From: Martinezella lusitana
GTDB taxonomy: Bacteria; Pseudomonadota; Alphaproteobacteria; Rhizobiales; Rhizobiaceae
DNA: 64,000 nucleotides
Direction: 5' to 3'
NCBI RefSeq assembly: GCF_010668395.1
Contig: NZ_WUEY01000029.1
Coordinates: forward strand, 1-64,000
The position numbers were made by a program, and so were the translations under genes. Positions 8,307 to 16,957 of the stretch are shown piece after piece. Positions within the stretch are counted from its first letter, which is position 1. Every line of letters starts with the position of its first letter. The notes under the pieces were generated by a model. The model saw only the letters and a program-made list of their open reading frames with translations, was not told where the DNA came from and did no database searches.

Positions 8307-9842
8307 CTATGCGTTGCCGGTGGCGGCGCGCACCAACGTTTCCGGCGTCAGTCCCTCACGCTCGAAAAGGCCAGCAGACAGGCCTTCCTTCATGACCAGC
8401 ACGCGATCCGCCATGCCGATGATCTCGGGCAGTTCGGAAGAGATCATGATGATGCTGAGGCCCTCGGCTGCCAGTTCGCTGATGAAACCGTGAACGGCTG
8501 CCTTCGAACCGATATCGATGCCCTTGGTGGGTTCATCGAGAATGATGATCTTCGGTTGCGTCGCGAGCCATTTGCCGATGACCACCTTTTGCTGGTTGCC
8601 GCCGGACAGCGTACCGACCGGCACGGAAAGGGCGGCCGCGCGTAGATCGAGGCGCTCGGCGTATTTACGGGCAAGCGCGAACTCATTGGCTGCCTTCAGA
8701 AAGCCCTTGCGCGAGGTGCGCCCCAGCGAGGGCAGCGACATGTTCTGATAGATCGGCATGGGCAGGGCAAGACCATGGCGGCCGCGCTCTTCCGGCACAT
8801 AGACGATACCGGCGCGAATGGCATCCTGCGGCGTGCGGACATGGATTTCCTGTCCGTCGAGCGTCAGGCGTCCGGACAGCGGCCTGGTTATGCCGAAAAG
8901 CGATTGGCAGAGCTCCGAGCGCCCAGCGCCGATCAGCCCGTAAACGCCAAGGATCTCGCCGCGCCGCAGCTTGAAGGAAATGTCGCGGAATTCCGTGCGG
9001 TGACAGTATTTGTCCACCTCGAGAACGGTGTCGCCGATGGTGACGGACACTTTCGGGAAAGCGTCCTTGACATCGCGCCCCACCATCATGCGGACGATTT
9101 CATCCTGTGGCGTTTCCTTGAGCGCCCCGTGCCCGACGGCCTTGCCGTCGCGGAAGACGACGAAATTGTCGGCGATTTCATAGAGTTCATCGAACTTGTG
9201 GCTGATGAACAATATGGCCTTGCCCTTTGCCTTCAACCCCTGAACGATGCGGAAAAGATCGTCGATCTCCTTGCGCGAAAGGGCGGCGGTCGGCTCGTCC
9301 ATGATGACGATGCGGGCCTCGATAGACAAAGCGCGTGCGATCGCCACAAGGTGACGCTGCGCAATGGAGAGGTCCTTCAGGCGGGTGGTGGGATCGATCG
9401 CGCTTTCGAGCGATTGAAGAAGCTGCTTCGACCGGCTGTTCATCGTCTTCCAGTCGATGGTGCGCCAGGACGTGCGCGGCGCATGACCGAGGAAGATGTT
9501 TTCGGCCACGGTCAGCTCGTCGAAGAGCACGGTTTCCTGGTGAATGGCCGTGACGCCGGCATCGATGGCGGCCTGCGCATTGGCAAAGGCCGCCGGCTTG
9601 CCGTCGACGAGAATCTCGCCTTCGTTCGGGCGATAGATGCCGGTCAGGATCTTGACGAGGGTCGATTTGCCGGCGCCGTTTTCGCCGATCAGGGCGGTGA
9701 CCTTGCCGGGGTAAAGCGAAATGCTGACGCCATCCAGCGCCTTGACGCCTGGAAAGATCTGGGAAATGCCGCGCATTTCCAGAATGGCCTGATTGTTCGC
9801 GGCTGGTGTACCCGCCAGGGATCGTTGAAGGACTGTGGTCAT
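8307..9842 (-). CDS. rhaT: RhaT, rhamnose ABC transporter double ATPase
   Basis: The 511-residue protein has two ABC domains, as in RbsA/AraG. The N-terminal domain has Walker A GENGAGKST (residues 53-61), the signature-like LSIAQRHLVAIARAL and Walker B IVIMDEPTAAL. The C-terminal domain has a degenerate Walker A (GLIGAGRSE), the signature LSGGNQQKV and Walker B IIILDEPTKGIDIG. A degenerate second site is normal for this class. The chosen start is ATG 9842; a TTG two codons upstream (9848) is possible but has no better ribosome binding site. It is separated from rhaS by a hairpin at 9872-9893 and is followed by rhaP. The rhizobial name RhaT denotes this ATPase, not the E. coli permease of that name. 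Confidence 0.92.
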   Translation of the reverse strand: MTTVLQRSLAGTPAANNQAILEMRGISQIFPGVKALDGVSISLYPGKVTALIGENGAGKSTLVKILTGIYRPNEGEILVDGKPAAFANAQAAIDAGVTAIHQETVLFDELTVAENIFLGHAPRTSWRTIDWKTMNSRSKQLLQSLESAIDPTTRLKDLSIAQRHLVAIARALSIEARIVIMDEPTAALSRKEIDDLFRIVQGLKAKGKAILFISHKFDELYEIADNFVVFRDGKAVGHGALKETPQDEIVRMMVGRDVKDAFPKVSVTIGDTVLEVDKYCHRTEFRDISFKLRRGEILGVYGLIGAGRSELCQSLFGITRPLSGRLTLDGQEIHVRTPQDAIRAGIVYVPEERGRHGLALPMPIYQNMSLPSLGRTSRKGFLKAANEFALARKYAERLDLRAAALSVPVGTLSGGNQQKVVIGKWLATQPKIIILDEPTKGIDIGSKAAVHGFISELAAEGLSIIMISSELPEIIGMADRVLVMKEGLSAGLFEREGLTPETLVRAATGNA

Positions 9843-9871
9843 CAGCAATGTACCGGATCAGTGAAACCAGG

Positions 9872-9893
9872 TCCGGCGGCTGACGCCGCCGGA
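9872..9893 (-). terminator. Intra-operon hairpin after rhaS
   Basis: A perfect 9-bp stem (tccggcggc / gccgccgga) with loop tgac lies between the rhaS stop (9916) and rhaT start (9842). There is no T-run, so it is more likely an mRNA-stabilising or attenuating hairpin that raises binding-protein yield than a full terminator. Confidence 0.65.
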
Positions 9894-9915
9894 GAGCTGC
9901 GGATAAGATTTTCGA

Positions 9916-10911
9916 TCAGAAAACCTTGGAGAACTGATCGATGTTCGAGGCGTTGTAGACGAACGGATCGGCCATGGCGGCTTCGCCGTTCTTGTCGACC
10001 TTGATCTTGCCCATGCGGCCGGCATTGATTTCGCTGCCCGGCTTGCCGTCGGTCTCGCCCTTGACGAGGCGATAGGCGATCTGCGTTGCCGAGTAGCCGA
10101 GATCGATCGGGTTCCAGATGGCGAATTCCTTCGTCGCGCCGGACTTGATGGCGCCAGCCATTTCGGACGGCAGGCCGAGGCCGGTCACATAGACCTGGCC
10201 GATCTTGCCGGCATCCTTGACAGCCTGCGAAGCGGCCAGCACGCCGACGGTCGTCGGGGCGACGATGACCTTGACTTCCGGATGCGAGGTCAGGAGGCCC
10301 TGGGCTTCACGATAGCTCTTGTCGGAAAGGTCGTCACCGTAGACCGTCGTCACCAGGTTGAGGCCCGGGAAGTCCTTCAGCTGCTTCTTCATCTCGCCGA
10401 TCCAGATGTTCTGGTTGGTCGAGGTGGTCGTAGCCGACAGGATGGCGAAATCGCCCTTGCCGCCGTCGAGATGATCCTTGGCGAGCGTCAGGCACATCTT
10501 GCCGATCAGCTCGTTCGAGGAGGGGTTCAGCTGCAGGATGCGGCCAGCCGGCGCCACGCCGGAATCCCAGGAGATGACCTTGATGCCGCGTTGCTTGGCC
10601 TTCTTGAGGGCCGGTACGACGGCATCCGGATCATTGGCGGAAATGGCGATGGCATCGACACCCTGTGCGATCAGCGAGTTGATCACTTCGATCTGGCCTT
10701 CGGCCGTGGTCGAGGTCGGGCCGGTGTAGATCACCTGCACGCCGCCGAGATCCTTGGCCGCTTCCTGGGCACCCTTGTTGGCCGCTTCGAAGAAGCCGTT
10801 GCCCAGCGACTTTACCACGAGGCCGATCTTGATGTCCTTGGCGCTGGCCGTGCCGGCCATCAGTGTCGCTGCGAGCGCGACGCCGATCGCCAGTTTCTTT
10901 GCTATATTCAT
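9916..10911 (-). CDS. rhaS: RhaS, rhamnose-binding periplasmic protein
   Basis: The 331-residue periplasmic-binding protein type I is of the ribose-binding/rhamnose-binding class. A Sec signal peptide (MNIAKKLAIGVALAATLMAG, cleavage likely after ASA) precedes KDIKIGLVVKSLGNGFFE, the classical first strand of the family. ISANDPDAVVPALKKAKQRG and VISWDSGVAP follow. ATG 10911 is chosen over upstream in-frame codons because TTGGGAGGAAGAGAC lies immediately before it. It follows rhaR by 53 bp. A hairpin after it probably lets this subunit be made in excess. In this rhizobial system RhaS is the binding protein, not the E. coli activator of that name. Confidence 0.93.
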   Translation of the reverse strand: MNIAKKLAIGVALAATLMAGTASAKDIKIGLVVKSLGNGFFEAANKGAQEAAKDLGGVQVIYTGPTSTTAEGQIEVINSLIAQGVDAIAISANDPDAVVPALKKAKQRGIKVISWDSGVAPAGRILQLNPSSNELIGKMCLTLAKDHLDGGKGDFAILSATTTSTNQNIWIGEMKKQLKDFPGLNLVTTVYGDDLSDKSYREAQGLLTSHPEVKVIVAPTTVGVLAASQAVKDAGKIGQVYVTGLGLPSEMAGAIKSGATKEFAIWNPIDLGYSATQIAYRLVKGETDGKPGSEINAGRMGKIKVDKNGEAAMADPFVYNASNIDQFSKVF

Positions 10912-10964
10912 GTCTCTTCCTCCCAAGTTGATAGGCTATGCTCACCCCATCGCGGCCACGTCCC

Positions 10965-11777
10965 TTATGCGACCGACGGGGAATCTTCCTCCTCGGCCTC
11001 AGCCGAAACATTTGCGATAATCAGCGATACGCCGGCGCCCTCGATCATCCGCACCGTCTCTGCCGAAATGCCGTCATCGGTGATGATCGTCGTCACCTGT
11101 TCAAGCGGGCAAAGGATCAGACTGGAGCGCTGGCGGAACTTGCTGGAATCGACCATGACGATGAGTTCATCGGCCTGGCGCATCAGCTTCTGCTCGCTCT
11201 GGATCAGCAACCCATCGGCTTCCATGATGCCGAGGGGGCCGACGCCCTGCGCGCCGAGGAACATGCGCCGTGCGTAGAAATTGCGGGTCGTATCATTGTC
11301 GAAGGGCGACAGGATCAGGCTCTGCTCGCGATAGATCGCGCCACCCGGAACCGTCACCGTATTTTTCGAGTGCTTGACCAGATGTTCGGCAATGGCGAAG
11401 GAATTGGTCATCACCTGCAGCCGGAAGGCCGAGATGTAATGCACGAGCTGGAATGTGGTTGTGCCGCCGTTGATGATGATGGCATCACCGGGGTTGCACA
11501 GTTCGGCGGCCTTGCGCGCAATTGCGCGTTTCTTGTCGATATTGACCGATTCTGAAACGCGGAAGGGGCGGCCGGCCAAGTTGCCGAGCTGCGGGGGGTG
11601 AATGGATTCGGCGCCCCCACGGACGCGGCGGATCTTTCCCTGTACGTGCAGGGCGGCGATATCACGGCGTATCGTCGCTTCCGAAGCCTCTGTCAGCTCG
11701 GAAATATCCTGAATCGTCACCACAGGCTTTTCCTGTACGGCGCTCAGAATAATGCGATGGCGTTCACGTTCGTGCAT
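10965..11777 (-). CDS. rhaR: RhaR, DeoR-family repressor of rhamnose catabolism
   Basis: The 270-residue regulator has an N-terminal DeoR winged helix (residues about 1-57) with TIQDISELTEASEATIRRDI as the recognition region and KIRRVRGGAE closing the wing. A sugar-phosphate-sensing domain follows, with INGGTTTFQLVHYI near residue 102 and MVDSSKFRQRS near 206. It is the first gene of the minus-strand operon and lies divergent to rhaD across a 208-bp region that carries repeated ATCATAAAC elements. The parallel system in R. leguminosarum is repressed by RhaR and induced by rhamnose. This orientation allows one regulator to control both transcription units and itself. Confidence 0.93.
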   Translation of the reverse strand: MHERERHRIILSAVQEKPVVTIQDISELTEASEATIRRDIAALHVQGKIRRVRGGAESIHPPQLGNLAGRPFRVSESVNIDKKRAIARKAAELCNPGDAIIINGGTTTFQLVHYISAFRLQVMTNSFAIAEHLVKHSKNTVTVPGGAIYREQSLILSPFDNDTTRNFYARRMFLGAQGVGPLGIMEADGLLIQSEQKLMRQADELIVMVDSSKFRQRSSLILCPLEQVTTIITDDGISAETVRMIEGAGVSLIIANVSAEAEEEDSPSVA

Positions 11778-11796
11778 CGGCTCCTCCTTGTTGGCG

Positions 11797-11825
11797 GTTA
11801 TTTCTCAAATATGACAAGGTGTCAA
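11797..11825 (-). promoter_or_regulatory. Probable rhaR operon promoter
   Basis: On the minus strand TTGACA (11825-11820) is followed after 17 bp by AATAAC (11802-11797), which matches four of six positions of the sigma-70 -10 box. It lies 20 bp upstream of the rhaR ATG. Its -35 overlaps the short palindrome TGACA-agg-TGTCA (11812-11824). Confidence 0.5.
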
Positions 11826-11882
11826 TCATAAACGATCATAAACTTTCATATTGCATCGCAGCATTGTCGAAAATGATCGTTT
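11825..11882. promoter_or_regulatory. RhaR operator-like repeats between rhaR and rhaD
   Basis: Two direct copies of atcataaac stand exactly 10 bp apart (11825-11833 and 11835-11843), one helical turn. The segment aaacgatcat (11830-11839) recurs as its exact reverse complement atgatcgttt at 11873-11882. Repeats on one DNA face plus an inverted copy fit cooperative binding and looping by a DeoR-family repressor. They lie between the two divergent promoters. Confidence 0.55.
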
Positions 11883-11886
11883 TCGA

Positions 11887-11916
11887 TTGACAAAGTGACT
11901 GTGTGTGAGCGATATC
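11887..11916 (+). promoter_or_regulatory. Probable rhaD-rhaI promoter
   Basis: A perfect TTGACA lies at 11887-11892, immediately after the inverted operator copy. A weak -10 candidate, GATATC, is 18 bp downstream. Position and the consensus -35 support it; the -10 call is uncertain. Confidence 0.4.
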
Positions 11917-11985
11917 CTGCTCACAAAGAGTGGTGCCATCATGTTCCGGTCCGCTCGCAAGACTTGATTTTCAAGGGAGGATGAC

Positions 11986-14082
11986 ATGGCGGCTGACGTT
12001 CAGCTTTTGAAGAACCGTTGGGATGACGCATATGCGGCTGGTCTCGATGAGCCGGGCAAACTGCTCTACCGGTCGAATCTGCTGGGTGCCGACAAGCGTA
12101 TCACCAACTATGGCGGCGGCAATACGTCGGCCAAAGTCATGGAAACCGATCCGCTGACCGGAGAGAAAGTCAAGGTTCTGTGGGTCAAGGGCTCTGGCGG
12201 CGATGTCGGCACTATCAAACTCGACGGGTTCGCCACGCTCTATCAGGATAAGCTCGACAGCCTGAAGACCATCTATCGCGGCGTTGCTGACGAAGACCGG
12301 ATGGTTGGCTTCCTGCCGCATTGCACCTTCAATCTGAATGCCCGCGCCGCCTCCATCGACACGCCGCTGCATGGCTTCGTGCCGTTCACCCATGTCGACC
12401 ACATGCACCCCGATGCCATCATCGCCATTGCCGCCTCGAAGAACTCGCGCGAACTGACGCGCGAAATCTTCGGCGACGACATCGGCTGGCTGCCCTGGCG
12501 CCGACCGGGCTTCCAGCTTGGCCTCGATCTCGAAGCCTTCGTCAAGGCGCATCCGAATGCCAAGGGCGTTGTGCTGGAAAGCCATGGCCTCTTCACCTGG
12601 GCCAATGATGCCAAGGAATGCTACGAGCTGACGCTTCAGATCATCAACAAGGCGATCGAATGGTTCGCCGCCAAGACGGAAGGCAAGACCATTTTCGGCG
12701 GCGCAGCCGTTCAGAGCCTGCCGCAGACGGAACGCCGGGCAATCGCCGCCCGCCTGATGCCTGAAATCCGGGGCCGGATCGGCAAGGCGGAGCGCAAGCT
12801 TGGTGATTTCGACGATCAGGACGCGGTGCTCGAATTCGTCAATTCGAAGAATCTCCGCCCGCTCGGCGCGCTCGGCACCAGTTGCCCGGACCATTTCCTG
12901 CGCACCAAGATCCGGCCGCTGATCGTCGATTTCGATCCGGCCAAGCCCGATGTCGATGCCGTCATCGCCGGTCTCGACAAGGCGCTGGAAGATTATCGTG
13001 CCGATTACGCCCGCTACTACAACGACTGCAAGCATGACAATTCGCCTGCCATGCGTGATCCGAATCCGGTGATCTTCCTGGTTCCGGGCGTCGGACTGCT
13101 CTCCTTTGCCCGCGACAAGGCGACCGCCCGCATCGCCGGCGAGTTCTATGTCAACGCCATCAACGTCATGCGCGGCGCATCCACGGTCTCCGAATATCAG
13201 GGCCTGCCGGAGCAGGAGGCTTTCGATATCGAATACTGGCTGCTGGAGGAGGCAAAGCTGCAGCGCATGCCGAAGCCGAAGAGCCTTGCCGGCAAGGTCG
13301 CCTTCGTTACCGGCGGCGCCGGCGGCATCGGTCGTGCCACGGCAGCGCGCCTGGTCGGCGAAGGTGCCTGCGTGGTACTGGCGGATATCGACGAGGCAGC
13401 GCTCAAGGGCACGCACGAGGATTTCGTCAAGAGATACGGCGCCGATGCTGTGCGCAGCGTCAGGCTCGACGTCACCAAGGAAGATGCCGTCATTTCCACC
13501 TTCGCCGAGGCTTGCGTCGAATTTGGCGGCATCGATATTCTGGTGTCCAATGCCGGCATCGCCTCGTCGGCGCCGATCGAAAGCACCGAACTTTCGATGT
13601 GGAACCGCAATATCGACATTCTCGCGACCGGCTATTTCCTCGTATCCCGCGAGGCCTTCCGGCTGTTCCGCCGCCAGAACCTCGGCGGCAACGTCATCTT
13701 TGTCGCGTCCAAGAACGGTCTTGCGTCCTCGCCGAATGCTGCGGCTTATTGCACGGCCAAGGCAGCCGAGATCCATCTGGCCCGATGCCTTGCACTGGAA
13801 GGCGCAGACGCCGGCATCCGCGTGAATACGGTCAATCCCGATGCCGTTCTTCGCGGCTCGAAGATCTGGAACGGCGAGTGGCGGGAGCAGCGTGCCGCCT
13901 CCTCGAAGATCGAGGTGGACGATCTGGAGGAGCATTACCGCAAGCGCTCTATGCTGAAGCTCAACGTTTTCCCCGAGGATATTGCCGAGGCAATCTACTT
14001 CCTGGCTTCTGATCTTTCCGCCAAGTCGACCGGCAATATCATCAACGTCGATGCCGGCAACGCGCAGAGCTTTACGCGCTAG
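11986..14082 (+). CDS. rhaD: RhaD, rhamnulose-1-phosphate aldolase / short-chain dehydrogenase fusion
   Basis: The 698-residue bifunctional enzyme combines an N-terminal class II (zinc) aldolase domain (about 1-430, with VLWVKGSGGDVGT, PFTHVDHMHPDAI and VLESHGLFTWANDA) and a C-terminal SDR domain from about residue 436. The SDR part has GKVAFVTGGAGGIGRATAAR, the VSNAGIASS strand, and the YCTAK catalytic Tyr/Lys pair near 588-592. The aldolase splits L-rhamnulose 1-phosphate into dihydroxyacetone phosphate and L-lactaldehyde, and the dehydrogenase half probably oxidises the lactaldehyde. The ATG follows AAGGGAGGATGAC. It begins the operon rhaD-rhaI, divergent from rhaR. Confidence 0.93.
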   Translation: MAADVQLLKNRWDDAYAAGLDEPGKLLYRSNLLGADKRITNYGGGNTSAKVMETDPLTGEKVKVLWVKGSGGDVGTIKLDGFATLYQDKLDSLKTIYRGVADEDRMVGFLPHCTFNLNARAASIDTPLHGFVPFTHVDHMHPDAIIAIAASKNSRELTREIFGDDIGWLPWRRPGFQLGLDLEAFVKAHPNAKGVVLESHGLFTWANDAKECYELTLQIINKAIEWFAAKTEGKTIFGGAAVQSLPQTERRAIAARLMPEIRGRIGKAERKLGDFDDQDAVLEFVNSKNLRPLGALGTSCPDHFLRTKIRPLIVDFDPAKPDVDAVIAGLDKALEDYRADYARYYNDCKHDNSPAMRDPNPVIFLVPGVGLLSFARDKATARIAGEFYVNAINVMRGASTVSEYQGLPEQEAFDIEYWLLEEAKLQRMPKPKSLAGKVAFVTGGAGGIGRATAARLVGEGACVVLADIDEAALKGTHEDFVKRYGADAVRSVRLDVTKEDAVISTFAEACVEFGGIDILVSNAGIASSAPIESTELSMWNRNIDILATGYFLVSREAFRLFRRQNLGGNVIFVASKNGLASSPNAAAYCTAKAAEIHLARCLALEGADAGIRVNTVNPDAVLRGSKIWNGEWREQRAASSKIEVDDLEEHYRKRSMLKLNVFPEDIAEAIYFLASDLSAKSTGNIINVDAGNAQSFTR

Positions 14083-14093
14083 TTAGCCACGTT

Positions 14094-14252
14094 TCCTTCT
14101 CCCCAGCGGGGAGAAGGTGGCCCGAAGGGTCGGATGAGGGGTACGTGGCACAGTCTGCCTTTCGCTTGCGCTCAAGCTATTCGTCGCTGTGCTCCTCATC
14201 CCCCTCATCTGCCCGTTGGGCATCTTCTCCCCGCTGGGGAGAAGAGGAAGCT
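14094..14252. repeat. Rhizobial intergenic palindromic element between rhaD and rhaI
   Basis: An outer pair of near-identical self-complementary arms, cttctccccagcggggagaag (within 14095-14117) and cttctccccgctggggagaag (14224-14244), frames inner segments gtcggatgagggg and its counterpart ctcatccccctcat. The whole can fold into one long hairpin. Such elements (RIME-like) are scattered between genes in Rhizobium and Agrobacterium. This one sits inside the rhaD-rhaI transcript. Confidence 0.75.
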
Positions 14253-14302
14253 GTACGATCGAAACGTTGCTACATTTCGAATGACGCACTTGGGAGGAAA
14301 GA

Positions 14303-15595
14303 ATGGCCGAATACAGGATTGCACCCGATCTGGTCGCAGCAGAAAACGATAAGCGCGTTGCCGCGCTGAAATCCGACTATGAGGCGCTGGGCGCCACGCT
14401 TGCCCGCCGCGGCGTCGACATTGAAGCCGTCACGAAGAAGGTCTCCGAATTCTTCGTCGCCGTACCCTCCTGGGGCGTCGGCACCGGCGGCACACGCTTT
14501 GCCCGCTTCCCGGGAAGCGGTGAGCCGCGCGGCATTTTCGACAAGCTCGACGATTGCGCCGTCATCCAGCAATTGACGCGCGCAACGCCCAAGGTTTCGC
14601 TGCATATTCCCTGGGACAAGGCCGACGTAAAGGAATTGCGGGCAAAGGGCGATGCGCTCGGCCTCGGCTTCGACGCCATGAACTCCAATACGTTCTCCGA
14701 CGCACCCGGCCAGGCACATTCCTACAAGTTCGGTTCGCTCAGCCACGTCGACGCGGCAACGCGTGCGCAGGCCGTCGAGCACAACATCGAATGTATCGAG
14801 ATCGGCAAGGCCATCGGCTCCAAAGCGCTGACCGTGTGGATCGGCGATGGCTCCAATTTCCCGGGCCAGACCAATTTCACCAAGGCGTTCGAGCGCTATC
14901 TTGCCGCCATGGTCGATATCTACAAGGCGCTTCCGGATGACTGGCGGCTGTTTTCCGAGCACAAGATGTACGAGCCTGCCTTCTATTCGACCGTGGTTCA
15001 GGATTGGGGCACCAACTACCTGATCGCGCAGACGCTCGGGCCAAAGGCACATTGCCTCGTCGACCTCGGACATCACGCGCCGAACACCAATATCGAAATG
15101 ATCGTCGCGCGGCTTATCCAGTTCGGGAAGCTCGGCGGCTTCCACTTCAACGATTCCAAATATGGCGATGACGATCTCGATGCCGGCGCCATCGAGCCCT
15201 ACCGCCTGTTCCTCGTCTTCAACGAACTGGTCGATGCCGAGCGGCGCGGCGTCAATGATTTCAATCCGGCGCATATGATCGACCAGTCGCACAATGTCAC
15301 CGACCCGATCGAAAGCCTGATTTCCAGCGCCAACGAAATCCGCCGGGCCTATGCGCAGGCCCTGATCGTCGACCGCAATGCGCTGGCCGACTATCAGGAT
15401 GCCAATGACGCGCTGATGGCGTCGGAAACGCTGAAGCGCGCCTATCGCGCCGATGTCGAGCCGATCCTTGCGGAAGCCCGACGCCGCGCTGGCGGCGCCA
15501 TCGATCCGGTCGCGACCTATAGGGCAAGCGGCTACCGCCGCAAGGTCGCCGCCGAACGCCCGGCCTCCGTTGCCGGTGGTGGTGGCATCATCTGA
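14303..15595 (+). CDS. rhaI: RhaI, L-rhamnose isomerase (rhizobial type)
   Basis: The 430-residue enzyme is a TIM-barrel isomerase of the rhizobial/Pseudomonas L-rhamnose isomerase group, distinct in length and sequence from E. coli RhaA. Visible active-site segments are VSLHIPWDKAD near residue 98, IGDGSNFPGQ near 177, the FSEHKMYEPAFY metal-ligand Glu near 218, CLVDLGHHAPNTNIEM near 251 and FHFNDSKYGDDDLDAG near 280. It converts L-rhamnose to L-rhamnulose with a divalent metal such as manganese. The ATG has GGGAGGAAAGA upstream. It is the second gene of the rhaD operon, 220 bp downstream, with a palindromic element in the gap, and is followed by a strong hairpin. Confidence 0.92.
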   Translation: MAEYRIAPDLVAAENDKRVAALKSDYEALGATLARRGVDIEAVTKKVSEFFVAVPSWGVGTGGTRFARFPGSGEPRGIFDKLDDCAVIQQLTRATPKVSLHIPWDKADVKELRAKGDALGLGFDAMNSNTFSDAPGQAHSYKFGSLSHVDAATRAQAVEHNIECIEIGKAIGSKALTVWIGDGSNFPGQTNFTKAFERYLAAMVDIYKALPDDWRLFSEHKMYEPAFYSTVVQDWGTNYLIAQTLGPKAHCLVDLGHHAPNTNIEMIVARLIQFGKLGGFHFNDSKYGDDDLDAGAIEPYRLFLVFNELVDAERRGVNDFNPAHMIDQSHNVTDPIESLISSANEIRRAYAQALIVDRNALADYQDANDALMASETLKRAYRADVEPILAEARRRAGGAIDPVATYRASGYRRKVAAERPASVAGGGGII

Positions 15596-15602
15596 CGTGA
15601 CA

Positions 15603-15632
15603 GGGTGCCGACGCAAGACAGCGTCGGCACCC
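15603..15632 (+). terminator. Hairpin ending the rhaD-rhaI operon
   Basis: A perfect 12-bp stem (gggtgccgacgc / gcgtcggcaccc) with loop aagaca starts 8 bp after the rhaI stop. No T-run follows, so it may act with Rho or protect the 3' end. It also stands before the convergent VOC gene. Confidence 0.7.
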
Positions 15633-15669
15633 GATGCTCGTCGTTGCCATATTTGCCTTCGTACCGCAC

Positions 15670-16107
15670 TCAGCCGAGCTCCTGGGCGAGCCCGATGAGA
15701 AGCCCTTCAGGCCCGCGGATGTAGCAGAGCCGGTACGCGTTTTCATACTGGACGACTTCGCCCACGAGCTGCGCGCCGCGTGCGCGAAGCCTTGCAAGGG
15801 TTTCGTCGATGTCGTCCACGGCGAACATGACGCGGAGGTAACCCAGGGCGTTGACCGGGGCATTCCGATGATCCGCGACGACAGGTGGCGTGAGGAAGCG
15901 GGAGAGTTCGAGCCGGCTGTGGCCTTCCGGTGTGCGCATCATGGCAATCTCGACACGCTGATCACCCAGTCCAGTGATGCGTCCGGCCCATTCTCCTTCG
16001 ACCGTCGCCCGCCCTTCGAGCTCAAGGCCAAGTTCGAGAAAGAAATCAATCGCCCCTGTGAGGTCTTCGACGACGATTCCGACGTTGTCCATCCGCTTGA
16101 GCGCCAT
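15670..16107 (-). CDS. VOC (glyoxalase/bleomycin-resistance fold) protein
   Basis: The 145-residue protein has two beta-alpha-beta-beta-beta modules. The first begins NVGIVVEDLTGAIDFFLELG and ends with SRLELSRF, the second contains YLRVMFAVDDIDETLARLRARG and ends CYIRGPEGLLIGLAQELG, where the last Glu is the usual metal ligand. Members act as metal-dependent lyases, dioxygenases or binding proteins; no substrate is inferable. ATG 16107 is preferred over a TTG five codons upstream because AGGA lies before it. It is downstream of the WYL regulator on the same strand with a 122-bp gap, so the two may share a transcript. Confidence 0.85.
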   Translation of the reverse strand: MALKRMDNVGIVVEDLTGAIDFFLELGLELEGRATVEGEWAGRITGLGDQRVEIAMMRTPEGHSRLELSRFLTPPVVADHRNAPVNALGYLRVMFAVDDIDETLARLRARGAQLVGEVVQYENAYRLCYIRGPEGLLIGLAQELG

Positions 16108-16229
16108 GTTTCCTGTCTCCAAGATGTCGTTTTGATCTACGAGGTGTCGCCCAGTCTAACAATGGATGCTTGAGGCTCCAATACCGGCGGCCAAGCCAGC
16201 ATTCGCTGAAGCTGGCGTGCCACCGTTGT

Positions 16230-16946
16230 TCAGCGCAGAGCGGGCGGCCCTGATGGATGGAGTTGAGCCTCTCGCCAGGTAGACCAGCGACGACGCAGTT
16301 CGCCTGGCCGTAGGCCATAACTTTCGCCGAGCACATCGGCCTCGAGAATCCTGTCCGTGCGGAAATGTCGGAAGTCTTGGCGTAGCTCGCACCATGCCAC
16401 CAGGATTCGGCTGGTATCGGAATAACCGAGGATGACGGGCCACACGGTCCGTTCGGTTTCCTCGCCTGCGTCCGTCCGATAGCGCAGCCGAAGCTTTCGC
16501 CCTTCGCGGACCGCTACGCGGAGCATCGCGGGGTCGATGGTCTCTTCTTCCGCTCGCTGGACGACCGGTCTGGCGCCAACGCTCGGCTCGGCGATGAAGG
16601 GACGCAGATGTGCCGGAACAATCGCGGTGATCTTGGCGACGACATCGCGTGCGGCATTGGCGAGGATCTTGTCGGAACGGCCCGCAACCCACTGCGCTCC
16701 GAGGACCACCGCCTCGATCTCTTCGGGGGTCAGCATCAGCGGCGGCATCGAATAGTCAGGCGAAAGCAGGTATCCGAAGCCCGCCTCGCCCTCGATCGGC
16801 ACCCGCTGGCCCATCAGGTCGGCGACGTCGCGATAAACCGTCCGCTTCGATACTTCGAGCTCGTCCGCCAGCGCGGCGGCGGTTACCGGTCGGCTCGACC
16901 GGCGCAAAATTTGTATGATCTGAAACAAACGGTCGGCGCGGCGCAT
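16230..16946 (-). CDS. YafY-type HTH/WYL-domain transcriptional regulator
   Basis: The 238-residue protein opens with a winged helix, RADRLFQIIQILRR and TAAALADELEVSKRTVYRDV (residues 4-41), the standard YafY/DeoR-like HTH. The C-terminal WYL domain follows, with KLRLRYRTDAGEETERTVWP near residue 151 and the ligand-proximal RILVAWCELRQDFRHFRTDRI near 181. Here the WYL tripeptide itself reads VAW. WYL domains bind small effectors or nucleic acid. The gene diverges from a VOC gene at 17049 across a perfect palindrome (16958-16983), which suggests autoregulation and control of the VOC gene, a very common pairing. Confidence 0.88.
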   Translation of the reverse strand: MRRADRLFQIIQILRRSSRPVTAAALADELEVSKRTVYRDVADLMGQRVPIEGEAGFGYLLSPDYSMPPLMLTPEEIEAVVLGAQWVAGRSDKILANAARDVVAKITAIVPAHLRPFIAEPSVGARPVVQRAEEETIDPAMLRVAVREGRKLRLRYRTDAGEETERTVWPVILGYSDTSRILVAWCELRQDFRHFRTDRILEADVLGESYGLRPGELRRRWSTWREAQLHPSGPPALR

Positions 16947-16957
16947 TCATACTGACT

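Noticed and set aside
11971..13935. Long open frame antisense to rhaD
   Set aside because: High-G+C coding DNA commonly leaves such antisense frames open; rhaD has clear domains, a start signal and pathway context.
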